A stretch of 14,124 nt of DNA. It comes from Alphaproteobacteria bacterium. Lineage in GTDB: Bacteria; Pseudomonadota; Alphaproteobacteria; Sphingomonadales; Sphingomonadaceae. The stretch spans positions 1 through 14,124 of the forward strand of contig VBAE01000110.1 in assembly GCA_005882415.1 (NCBI GenBank). Direction: 5' to 3'. A program made the translations under genes and the position numbers. Below the pieces are notes generated by a model. The model did not search any database and was not told the origin of the DNA. It was given only the letters and a program-made list of their open reading frames with translations. Positions 1 through 6,977 of this stretch are shown here, piece after piece (the first letter of the stretch is position 1; every line of letters starts with the position of its first letter).

Positions 1-17
1 TTGAAAAGAAATGATAT

Positions 18-114
18 CGTCATGCCGGACTTGATCCGGCATCCATGAACACGGTTCGAGTCCAGTTCGCGGAAACCTGTGTTCATGGACCCCGGATCAA
101 GTCCGGGGTGACGG
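18..114. repeat. Palindromic intergenic repeat, copy 1
   Basis: The left arm begins CGTCATGCCGGACTTGATCC and runs into CATCCATGAACACGG. The right arm (about 77-114) is its approximate reverse complement, reading CCTGTGTTCATGGACC and ending GGTGACGG. The unit is about 97 nt and would fold into a long hairpin. Elements of this kind, built on GTCATGCC..GGCATC arms, are common between genes in alphaproteobacteria. Together with copy 2 it fills the first 252 bases, where I see no gene. Confidence 0.85.
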
Positions 115-144
115 CTGTTGGGGGGAAGACGCCGCAAACACCCT

Positions 145-241
145 CGTCATGCCGGACTTGATCCGGCATCCATGAACACGGATCGTGCCGAAATCTCGCG
201 GACCTGTGTTCATGGATCCCGGGTCAAGCCCGGGATGACGG
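145..241. repeat. Palindromic intergenic repeat, copy 2
   Basis: A second copy of the same element in direct orientation, 30 nt after copy 1. The left arm matches copy 1 through GAACACGG. The middle differs, and the right arm has changed to a GGATCCCGGGTCAAGCCCGGG form. The frameshifted end of nadC reads into this copy and stops at 210, so the last residues of that frame come from the repeat and not from NadC. Confidence 0.85.
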
Positions 242-1004
242 TTTTCGCTCTCCTATGCCGAGGCGAAATCCAGCCCGATATCCGCCGCGGGCGCCGCTCG
301 GTCGGCACTCGGCCGGCGACGACCGCCACCGCCTCGCGCAGGGTCGCCGGGTCCATATTGTCGAGCAGCAAATGCGTCGCGCCGCCCTCCAGCGCCTCCT
401 CGATCTGGCCGACCCGGTCGACCTCGACGACGATCTCGGCGATCCCCACATCCCGCGCCCGCGCAGCCGCGGCGCGGACCGAGCCGGCGACGGCGACATG
501 ATTGTCCTTGATCATCGCCGCGTCCCACAGGCCCATGCGGTGGTTCTTCGCGCCGCCGGTGCGGGTCGCATATTTCTCCAGGAGCCGAAGCCCCGGCAGC
601 GTCTTGCGTGTATCGAGAAGCACCGCTCCCGTCCCCGCGATCGCATCGACATAGGCCCGCGTCAGGGTCGCAACGCCGGAGAGGTGCTGGACCACATTGA
701 GCGCCGACCGCTCGGCGGTGAGCAAAGCCCGCGCTCGCCCCGACACGCGCAGCAAATCCGTCCCGGCCGGCACTCGCGCCCCGTCCTCAACCAGCCGCTC
801 GATCTCGACCTCAGGGTCCAGCGCCCGGAAAAAGGCCTCTGCAAGCCACAGCCCGGCGACCACGATCGCGTCGCGGCTGTCCATCACCCCTCGAAACCGC
901 GCCTCCGCCGGAATCACGGCCGCGGAGGTAATATCCCCCGCCGCGCCGAGATCCTCGGCCAGGGTCGCGCGGACGAAGCCGTCGAGGTCGAACCCTTCGA
1001 TCAC
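210..1004 (-). CDS. nadC: Nicotinate-nucleotide pyrophosphorylase (quinolinate phosphoribosyltransferase), 3' end frameshifted by a deletion
   Basis: NadC converts quinolinate and PRPP to nicotinate mononucleotide, CO2 and pyrophosphate, the step after NadA in de novo NAD synthesis. The N-terminal domain (EDLGAAGDITSAAVIP) and the catalytic core are intact, with TRKTLPGLR, GGAKNHR and MIKDNH clearly visible. The GTG start at 1004 overlaps the TGA of the upstream peptidase gene (GTGA), which implies translational coupling. The frame is normal for about 236 residues, up to GRVPTE near 297. The expected segment carrying the SGG..GVD.ISVG phosphate-site region is then absent. The family-like C-terminus ADIGLDFASA and a TAG at 253 appear in another frame. 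I infer a deletion of roughly 85 nt near 290-300. As it stands the frame runs to a TGA at 210 with a foreign tail. Identity is certain; function of this copy is doubtful. Confidence 0.9.
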   Translation of the reverse strand: MIEGFDLDGFVRATLAEDLGAAGDITSAAVIPAEARFRGVMDSRDAIVVAGLWLAEAFFRALDPEVEIERLVEDGARVPAGTDLLRVSGRARALLTAERSALNVVQHLSGVATLTRAYVDAIAGTGAVLLDTRKTLPGLRLLEKYATRTGGAKNHRMGLWDAAMIKDNHVAVAGSVRAAAARARDVGIAEIVVEVDRVGQIEEALEGGATHLLLDNMDPATLREAVAVVAGRVPTERRPRRISGWISPRHRRAKTVIPGLTRDP

Positions 1005-3083
1005 TTCGCGCCGAGCTCCCGCTTCAGATATTCCATCAGCAGAGCCGCCCGCTTGGCGTCCTCGCCATGGTCCGCGCCGACCGAATGCCCCCCTTCCAGA
1101 TATTCGTGGAAGTAGAAGCGGTTGCCGTACTCGCCGAGCCGCGCCGCCATCTTGCGGGCATGGCCGGGATGAACCCGGTCGTCCTTGGTCGAGCTGTAGA
1201 AGAAGGGCGCGGGGTATTTCACGCCCGGCTTCACATTCTGATAGGGCGAATATTGGGAAATGAACGCCCAATCCTCAGGCTTATCCGGGTCTCCGTACTC
1301 GTCCATCCATGACGCGCCGGCGAGGAGGTGCGAATAGCGCTTCATGTCGAGCAGAGGCGAACCCGCGATCACCGCCGAATAAAGGTCGGGCCGCTCGGTC
1401 ATCGCCGCGCCGACCAGCACCCCGCCGTTCGACCGCCCCGAAATCCCGATATGCCCCTTCTCGGTCACGCCGGTGCGGATCAGATCCTCCGCCACCGCAT
1501 GGAGATCGTCGAAGCTCCTCTGCCGGTTCTCGCGAAGCGCGGCCCGGTGCCAGGCCGGGCCATATTCGCCGCCGCCGCGGATGTTGGCGAGGACATAGGC
1601 ATTGCCCTCCTCGGCCCAGAACAGGGCCAGCGGGCCCGCGCGATAGGGTTGCTCCGTGAGATAGCCCGGGGTCTGCGCCGCGCGGAAGCCGCCATAAGCG
1701 TGGATGAAGGCCGGCACCGGGCCGCTCGTCCCCTTCCGGCGAACCAGGAAGTAGGGAACGCGAGTGCCGTCGGATGAGGTGGCAAAGCGCTGCTCGACGC
1801 TGAACTGCGACGCATCGAACCGCGCCGGAAGGCTCTGCACGACCTGCGGCTTCATCGCCGGAGCGACCGCGTAGAGCGTCGGCGGGGTCAGCATCCCCTC
1901 GACGGTGACGAAGGCGATGTCCCGCTTGCCGCCGGTGGCGAGGAGATGGACCGTGCTGTTCGCCGGAAGCGCCACCACGCTCTGGGTCCAGCGCCCGTCT
2001 GGGCCGGGCCGAAGCGCGTAGAGCCGGCCCGACACGTCCTCCAGCACCTTGACCCACAGCACGCCGTCGGACGCCGAAACCTCCTCGATCGCCTGGCGCG
2101 CGCTCGGCGCCATCACCAGCGACGGCGCAGCCTCCTGCCCCGCCTCGATCTTCGCCAGATCCCAGGCGACCGGCATCGCCGGGCAGCGGCACTTTGACCA
2201 GCCGGCCGTCCTTCGTCACCAGGCTCAGCTCATTGGTCCAGAAGGTCTTGCCGCGCCGGACGAAGGACCAGCGCCGGGCGCCGTCCTGCGACCCGAAGGA
2301 CCCCATGCCGACGTCCGCCGCCTCCCCTTGCGCGATCGTCCGAGCCGCCGACAGCGGCGTCCCCCGCTTCCACAATTTGACGATGCGCGGATAGCCCGAG
2401 CTGGTCAGCGACCCCTCGCCATAATCGGTCGCGACGATCAGAGTGTCGGCGTCCAGCCAGCTGACGTCGCTCTTCGCCTCCGGAACCACGAACCCGCCCT
2501 CGACGAATTTGCCGCTCGTCAGGTCAAACTCGCGGACCACGTCGGCATCGGTTCCGCCCGCGGATACGGAAACCAGGCAGCGGCGATAGTCCGGCGCAAG
2601 GCAATTGGCGCCATGCCAGACCCAGCTCTTCCCCTCCGCCTTCCCGAGCGCATCGACGTCGATCACCGTCCGCCACTGCGGCTTGCCGGCGCGATAGGCG
2701 GAGAGCGGCGACACCCGCCAGATTCCACGCTTGTGCGAAGCATCCCGCCACAGATTGGCGACGAGGTCCCCCATCACCTCGTCCGGAGCCGCGATCTGCT
2801 GCTCGTCGTCCAATATCTCCCGGGCCCGAGCCTCATAGGTGGCGAACTTCGGATCGGCGGTGAGCAGGCTTTCGGTGGAAGCGTTCCAGGCCTTCACCTG
2901 CGCCAACGCCCGCTCGCCTTCGACCTCCTCCAGCCAGAGATAGGGGTCTTCCACCGCCTGGTCCGCCGGAGCGGCGGCGAGAGCCTCGTCGGCGACATCG
3001 ACCGCCGCCGGCTCGGTCGTGGCGAGCGGAGCATGAGCGCAGGAAGCAAGAAGAAGTGCGGCGGCGGCGGCGAAACAACGCAA
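1001..3083 (-). pseudogene. Prolyl-oligopeptidase-like S9A serine peptidase, putative lipoprotein, frame broken near 2171
   Basis: Family S9A peptidases cut short proline-containing peptides, using a beta-propeller that gates an alpha/beta-hydrolase domain. The N-terminal part, beginning at a TTG at 3083 with GGAG 7 nt upstream, has a lipoprotein-type signal (LLLASC lipobox) and then EDPYLWLEEVEGERAL, typical of the family. The C-terminal part, in another frame (about 2170 to 1001), has the catalytic Ser in GISGRSNGG, Asp in KDDRVHPGHA and His in LEGGHSVGADH. Between VPLPGDA (ends 2172) and VAWDLAKIEAG (starts about 2170) some 20-30 propeller residues expected in homologues are missing and the frame changes. 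This suggests an internal deletion of length 3n+2. The two parts together have about 693 residues against roughly 700-720 for the family. The gene lies between nadA and nadC in the same orientation. Alternatively the break is an assembly error in an intact gene. Confidence 0.85.
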
Positions 3084-3100
3084 GGGCGATCTCCGATCGT

Positions 3101-3167
3101 GGGGGTTCGGGATTAGGGGTTGGGGGTTGGGGACCGCAAGCGTCTCTTTCCCCAATCCCGAACCCCC
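3101..3167. repeat. G-rich inverted repeat between nadA and the S9 peptidase gene
   Basis: The arms GGGGGTTCGGGATT (3101-3114) and AATCCCGAACCCCC (3154-3167) are a perfect 14-bp inverted repeat, extended by GGGG/CCCC after a one-base bulge. The top strand also has five G-tracts of three or more between 3101 and 3132, and the bottom strand has at least four between 3180 and 3150, so either strand could form a G-quadruplex. It lies just after the nadA stop and before the peptidase start. It could end transcription, limit read-through, or be a dispersed repeat. Confidence 0.75.
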
Positions 3168-3179
3168 AAACCCCAAAAC

Positions 3180-4175
3180 CTAGCTGATCACCGGCCGCCC
3201 GACATCGCCCTGCCCCACCGTCCGGCCGGCCATGTCCAGCATCCGGTCGAGCGACTTCTTGGCCTGGAGCCGCACCTCCTCCTCGATCAGGATCTGCGGC
3301 TGGAGGTCGCGCAAGGCCACGTAGAGCTTCTCCATCGTGTTCAAGGCCATGTACGGGCACATGTTGCAGTTGCAGTTCCCGTCCGCCCCGGGCGCGCCGA
3401 TGAAGGTCTTGGTCGGCGCCGCTTTTTCCATCTGGTGGATAATGTGCGGCTCGGTGGCGACGATCATCACCTCCGACGGCGACGACAAAGCGTAATCGAG
3501 GATTGCCTTGGTCGATCCGACCAGGTCGGCATGGTCGAGGATGTGCGGCGGGCATTCCGGATGTGCGAGGACCGGGGCCCCCGGGTGCAGGGCCTTCAAT
3601 TTCAGCAGCTCGGTCTCCGAGAACGCCTCGTGGACGATGCAGACGCCCGGCCAGAGCAGCATGTCGCGGCCGGTCTTGCGCTTGAGGTACCCGCCGAGAT
3701 TCTTGTCGGGGCCGAAGATGATCTTCTGGTCGAGCGGGATCTGCTTCAGGATCACGTCGGCACTCGAGCTGGTGACGATGATGTCGCTGAGTGCCTTCAC
3801 CTCGGTCGAGCAATTGATGTAGGTGAGGGCGATATGGTCCGGATGGGCCTCGCGGAAAGCCTTGAACTGGTCGGGCGGGCAGCTGTCTTCGAGGCTGCAT
3901 CCCGCCGCCATGTCGGGCAGCACCACGATCTTCTGCGGCGACAATATCTTCGCGGTCTCGGCCATGAAGCGCACGCCGCAAAAGGCGATCACGTCCGCAT
4001 CCGTGGCGGCGGCCTTGCGCGAGAGGTCGAGGCTGTCGCCGACGAAATCGGCGAGGTCCTGGAGCTCCGGCGCCTGGTAATAATGGGCGAGGATGACGGC
4101 GTTCCGCTCCTTGCGCAGCCGGTCGATCTCGGCGCGGAGGTCGAGCCCGCGCAGGCTCGCAGTCGGTGCGTTCAC
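3180..4175 (-). CDS. nadA: Quinolinate synthase A
   Basis: NadA condenses iminoaspartate with dihydroxyacetone phosphate to give quinolinate, using a [4Fe-4S] cluster in the cytoplasm. The 331-residue frame is full length for the family. It has the N-terminal VILAHYYQAPELQDLADFVGDSL signature, and three cysteines in the usual places for cluster ligands, in INCSTEV, HPECPPH and NMCPYMALN. The GTG start at 4175 has a GGGGAG Shine-Dalgarno 7 nt upstream; the stop is TAG. The preceding DUF4230 gene ends 21 nt upstream. nadC lies two genes downstream, but no nadB is present in this window, so iminoaspartate must come from an oxidase or aspartate dehydrogenase encoded elsewhere. This gene shows no damage, unlike its two downstream neighbours. 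Confidence 0.96.
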   Translation of the reverse strand: MNAPTASLRGLDLRAEIDRLRKERNAVILAHYYQAPELQDLADFVGDSLDLSRKAAATDADVIAFCGVRFMAETAKILSPQKIVVLPDMAAGCSLEDSCPPDQFKAFREAHPDHIALTYINCSTEVKALSDIIVTSSSADVILKQIPLDQKIIFGPDKNLGGYLKRKTGRDMLLWPGVCIVHEAFSETELLKLKALHPGAPVLAHPECPPHILDHADLVGSTKAILDYALSSPSEVMIVATEPHIIHQMEKAAPTKTFIGAPGADGNCNCNMCPYMALNTMEKLYVALRDLQPQILIEEEVRLQAKKSLDRMLDMAGRTVGQGDVGRPVIS

Positions 4176-4196
4176 GTCTCGTCTCCCCGTCAGAGC

Positions 4197-4874
4197 TCAG
4201 CGGCTCGAATTCAGCACATCTTCGATGCGGCGCGACCTGTCGAGCTGCGACGGATCGGCCGCGGCGTCGTCGCGGAAGCGCGCTACCACAGTCGCCTGCA
4301 CGCCCGCGGCCCGAAGCGGCATCGCAAAGCTCCGCTCGACCGCGCGCCTGGCAGCGTCGCGGGCGAGCTTCAAGGGCATCGGCTGGCCCGCCTGCCGGGC
4401 AAGCTCCTGCTGGCCGCGCTTGCGGTTGGCGGCATCCAATGCGCCTTCCGCATTGGTGAGGCGCATCAGAAGGCCGCCGCCGTCATATTCCTGAAGCTGG
4501 TCCAATTGCACTTCCGGTTCGGAAATTTCAAGCGGCGGCAAGGAGATGGCGAGGGTTTTGGAGTTGTCGTCCCACTTCATGTCGCCCTGCTGGAGGCGGG
4601 CGAGATCGATCTCGTAACGGACCGTGCCGGGCATGATCAGGGTCTTGCGCGCGGAGAGGCCGAAGGTGGTCTGGGTCGAGGTCACCACCGCCACGAAGCG
4701 CGCGGCGAAGGCGACCAGGCGCGACTGCTCCTTGACCGACTGGAGGCTGGCGGTGGCGATGCTCTCCGGGTCCGGACCCCTGAACCAGTCGCTTATTCGG
4801 ACGGAGCCGACGAGAAGCGCGCCGATCAGGATGCCGATGACGACGGCGGGGACGATGAAGGCAGCCTTTTTCAT
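4197..4874 (-). CDS. DUF4230 domain protein, membrane-anchored
   Basis: A 225-residue protein with a short basic start (MKKAAF) and one N-terminal hydrophobic segment (IVPAVVIGILIGALLVGSV), followed by a soluble domain that should lie on the periplasmic side. The order of features (ASLQSVKEQSRLVAFAARFVAVVTS, then a beta-rich stretch with SLPPLEISEPEVQLDQLQEYDGGG, then an alanine- and arginine-rich helix near the C-terminus) matches DUF4230 proteins, whose function is unknown. The ATG at 4872-4874 overlaps the TGA of the metallo-hydrolase gene by 4 nt (ATGA), so the two are translationally coupled. Its location ahead of nadA is probably operon membership and does not show a role in NAD synthesis. 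The domain call is from memory of the family. Confidence 0.75.
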   Translation of the reverse strand: MKKAAFIVPAVVIGILIGALLVGSVRISDWFRGPDPESIATASLQSVKEQSRLVAFAARFVAVVTSTQTTFGLSARKTLIMPGTVRYEIDLARLQQGDMKWDDNSKTLAISLPPLEISEPEVQLDQLQEYDGGGLLMRLTNAEGALDAANRKRGQQELARQAGQPMPLKLARDAARRAVERSFAMPLRAAGVQATVVARFRDDAAADPSQLDRSRRIEDVLNSSR

Positions 4875-5737
4875 GCCGCGAGACTCCACTGGTCGCCGGC
4901 ACCACGGACGATGCCCCGTGCCTCCAGATCCTCGAGATGCGCGAGCACGGAACGCCCGGCCGCGGGGAAGAGGCGCGGATCGATCTCCGTGTACATCGCC
5001 GCGACCATATCCGGGATCGCGCCGGTGCCGCCGCGGAGCTGGTCCAATATCTGCGCCTCGCGCATGTGGCGGTGCTCGATCAGGCGGCGGACATGGCCGT
5101 GCGGGTCCTCCACAGCCGGGCCGTGGGCGGGGTAATAGACGCGGTCGTCCCGGGCGAGCAGCAGGTCGAGGCTCTTCATATACGCCGCCATGTCCCCGTC
5201 GGGGGGCGAGACGACGGTGGTCGACCAGCCCATGACATGGTCGCCGGTGAACAGGACCCCGGTGCCGGCAAGCGCCAGGCACAGATGGTTCGACGTATGC
5301 CCCGGCGTCGCCAGCGCCTCCAGCCGCCAGCCCGGCCCCTCGACCCCCTCGCCGTCCTGGAGCACCCGGTCCGGCGCATAGTCGCGGTCGAACGCCTCGT
5401 CGGAGCGCGGGCCCTCATCGTCCAGCGCAAGCGGGGCACAGCCCACGATCGGCGCCCCCGTCGCCGCGGCAAGCGCGCGGCTGGCGGGGCTGTGGTCGCG
5501 GTGGGTGTGGGTGCAGAGGATCGCCGCCACCTTCTCCCCCGCCAGGGCCGCAAGCAGCGCCTCGACATGTTCAGCCAAATCCGGCCCCGGATCGATCACC
5601 GCCACCTCGCCCTCGCCGACCACATAGGTCTGCGTCCCGGTATAAGTGAAAGGCGAAGGATTGGGCGCGAGCACCCGGCGCACGCCCGGCCCGACCCGTT
5701 CGACCCTCCCGGTAGGCCATTCATCCATCCCCGCCAT
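4871..5737 (-). CDS. Metallo-beta-lactamase-fold hydrolase (LACTB2/glyoxalase II-like)
   Basis: A soluble zinc hydrolase of about 288 residues. The metal-binding motif is THTHRDH (HxHxDH). The further ligands are the His in TPGHTSNH, the Asp in LFTGDHVMGW and the His in YYPAHGPAVEDP. The C-terminal part (LIEHRHMREAQILDQL..AHLEDLEARGIV) is the winged-helix-like tail typical of LACTB2-type members, which include endoribonucleases and thioesterases; the substrate cannot be read from sequence. I chose the ATG at 5737 because it has AGGTG 5 nt upstream; an in-frame ATG at 5728 is possible. This is the first gene of the leftward operon, divergent from the zeta-subunit gene across about 108 nt. The stop overlaps the DUF4230 start. 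Confidence 0.88.
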   Translation of the reverse strand: MAGMDEWPTGRVERVGPGVRRVLAPNPSPFTYTGTQTYVVGEGEVAVIDPGPDLAEHVEALLAALAGEKVAAILCTHTHRDHSPASRALAAATGAPIVGCAPLALDDEGPRSDEAFDRDYAPDRVLQDGEGVEGPGWRLEALATPGHTSNHLCLALAGTGVLFTGDHVMGWSTTVVSPPDGDMAAYMKSLDLLLARDDRVYYPAHGPAVEDPHGHVRRLIEHRHMREAQILDQLRGGTGAIPDMVAAMYTEIDPRLFPAAGRSVLAHLEDLEARGIVRGAGDQWSLAA

Positions 5738-5786
5738 GTGGCACCTGCCCGCGCGAAAACCAAGGGCGCGGCACGGCCACCGCCCG

Positions 5787-5815
5787 TTGCGCAGCGCAGC
5801 ATCGGGGCCTATCTG
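5787..5815 (+). promoter_or_regulatory. Candidate promoter for the zeta-bolA-grxD genes
   Basis: TTGCGC (5787-5792) and TATCTG (5810-5815) are separated by 17 nt, a reasonable housekeeping-sigma promoter for an alphaproteobacterium. Transcription would begin near 5822, about 24 nt before the zeta start codon. The call rests on spacing and consensus match only. Confidence 0.4.
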
Positions 5816-5845
5816 ACGGAGAGGAACGCCGGATAAGGGACCCAC

Positions 5846-6172
5846 ATGAGCACTTTCGACGACCGCGAGCGGGCATTCGAGACCAAATATGCGCGCGATC
5901 AGGAGATGCAGTTCAAGGTAGTCGCGCGGCGCAACCGCCTCCTCGGCGGCTGGGCGGCCCGCCTCATGGGCCTCAGCGACGTCGAGGCCGAGGCCTATGC
6001 CAAAGACGTCGTCCGCGCCGATTTCGAGGAAGCCGGCGACGAAGACGTGATCCGCAAGGTCCTCGGCGACCTCATCTCGGCCGGCGTCGAATGCGACGAA
6101 GCCCGCGTCCGCGAGGCGCTCGAGCACAAGAGCGTCGAGGCCCGCCGCCAGCTCATGCAGTCGGACGGCTGA
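5846..6172 (+). CDS. DUF1476 family protein, ATP synthase zeta-type inhibitory subunit
   Basis: A 108-residue charged helical protein starting MSTFDDRERAFETKYARDQEMQFK and continuing RRNRLLGGWAARLMGL. This is the signature of DUF1476, which includes the zeta subunit of alphaproteobacterial F1Fo-ATP synthase. Zeta inserts its N-terminal region into F1 and blocks ATP hydrolysis. The length matches the family. A good Shine-Dalgarno (AAGGGA) lies 6 nt before the ATG. The bolA gene begins 4 nt after its stop, so the two are cotranscribed. The sequence does not show whether this copy inhibits ATPase in this organism; some zeta homologues do so only weakly. Confidence 0.9.
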   Translation: MSTFDDRERAFETKYARDQEMQFKVVARRNRLLGGWAARLMGLSDVEAEAYAKDVVRADFEEAGDEDVIRKVLGDLISAGVECDEARVREALEHKSVEARRQLMQSDG

Positions 6173-6176
6173 TCCC

Positions 6177-6410
6177 ATGCCGATGGCGGCCGACGAGATC
6201 GAGCGGCTGATCCGCACCGGCATCCCGGACGCGCGGGTCGAGATCACCGACCTCGCCGGCGACGGCGACCATTATAGCGCGCGCGTCGTCGCCGAGAGCT
6301 TCCGGGGGATGCCGCGCGTCGCCCAGCAGCGCCGGGTCTACGAAGCGCTCGGCGGCCGGATGGGCGGTGCGCTCCACGCGCTCCAGCTCACCACCGCAAC
6401 CCCCGATTAG
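6177..6410 (+). CDS. BolA family protein
   Basis: A 77-residue BolA-like protein, with N-terminal helix ADEIERLIRTGIPDARVEITDLAGDGDHY and the FRGM.RV....VYEALGGRMGG..HALQL core. Small BolA proteins pair with monothiol CGFS glutaredoxins through a shared [2Fe-2S] cluster and help handle iron-sulfur clusters and iron status. The partner gene follows 12 nt downstream. In the segment RVAQQRRVYEAL the position where I expect the invariant family histidine (a cluster ligand) is a glutamine (CAG), one base from His (CAC). The histidine in GDGDHY is present. The protein is otherwise of normal length and looks intact. Confidence 0.9.
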   Translation: MPMAADEIERLIRTGIPDARVEITDLAGDGDHYSARVVAESFRGMPRVAQQRRVYEALGGRMGGALHALQLTTATPD

Positions 6411-6422
6411 GAGCACCCCCCA

Positions 6423-6749
6423 ATGTCCGAAGCAAACGCCAAGATCGACGAGATCGTCCAGTCCAACGACGTCGTCCTGTTCATGAAGGGCAGCGCGCTC
6501 TTCCCCCAATGCGGCTTCTCCGCCCGCGCGATCTCGATCCTCGACCATCTGGGCGTCGGCTTCGAGACCGTCGACGTCCTCCAGGACCCGGAGATCCGCC
6601 AGGGCATCAAGGCCTATTCCGACTGGCCGACCATCCCCCAGCTCTATGTGAAGGGCGAGTTCGTCGGGGGCTCCGACATCATGATGGAGATGTTCGAAGC
6701 CGGCGAGCTCCAGCAGCTCCTCGACGAAAAGCAGGTCGCCAAAGCCTGA
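6423..6749 (+). CDS. grxD: Monothiol glutaredoxin, Grx4 family
   Basis: A 108-residue glutaredoxin with the CGFS active site in LFPQCGFSARAI and the glutathione-binding WPTIPQLYVKGEFVGGSDIM stretch. Grx4-type proteins carry and transfer [2Fe-2S] clusters, alone or with BolA, in the cytoplasm. Shine-Dalgarno AGGAG lies upstream of the ATG at 6423. Full length and undamaged. It is last in the zeta-bolA-grxD set, with the terminase genes arriving convergently from the right. Confidence 0.96.
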   Translation: MSEANAKIDEIVQSNDVVLFMKGSALFPQCGFSARAISILDHLGVGFETVDVLQDPEIRQGIKAYSDWPTIPQLYVKGEFVGGSDIMMEMFEAGELQQLLDEKQVAKA

Positions 6750-6790
6750 CCCGGGGGGTCTGCCGCTCTTTTTCGATGGTTTGAAAAAGG

Positions 6791-6836
6791 AAAGGGCGGG
6801 CGGCGCGACCGGAACGAAGCGCCAAGCCCGCCCTTT
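6791..6836 (-). terminator. Hairpin between grxD and terL, likely terminator
   Basis: AAAGGGCGGGC (6791-6801) pairs with GCCCGCCCTTT (6826-6836), and an inner GGCGC/GCGCC extends the stem across a two-base bulge. On the minus strand the stem is followed by CCTTTTTC, a U-tract that suits termination of the terminase transcript. On the plus strand only TTTGG follows, so ending the grxD transcript here would be weaker. It sits between convergent genes and may serve both. Confidence 0.6.
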
Positions 6837-6977
6837 GGACTGTGTGGACGCAGTAAGAGATACACGCCCCGTGCCAACTCGTGCCAACCGCAGTTTTCCG
6901 CGGGAGACAGTGGTTCACGCCCGTTAACCGCACCCGCCGAATGTAAGCTTTCCCGACACAAGCCGCGTTCCCGGGCG

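Noticed and set aside
118..501. Plus-strand frame starting within the palindromic repeats
   Set aside because: It lies over the repeat and the antisense of nadC and is Arg/Ser/Ala-rich without protein-like features.
3120..5135. 671-codon plus-strand open frame opposite nadA, DUF4230 and the hydrolase
   Set aside because: It is antisense to clear genes, has shadow-type composition rich in Arg, His and Gly, and has no family motifs. Long antisense frames are common in GC-rich DNA.
6870..6889. Tandem GTGCCAAC repeat in the grxD-terL gap
   Set aside because: Only two short units; no link to a gene start or known site.
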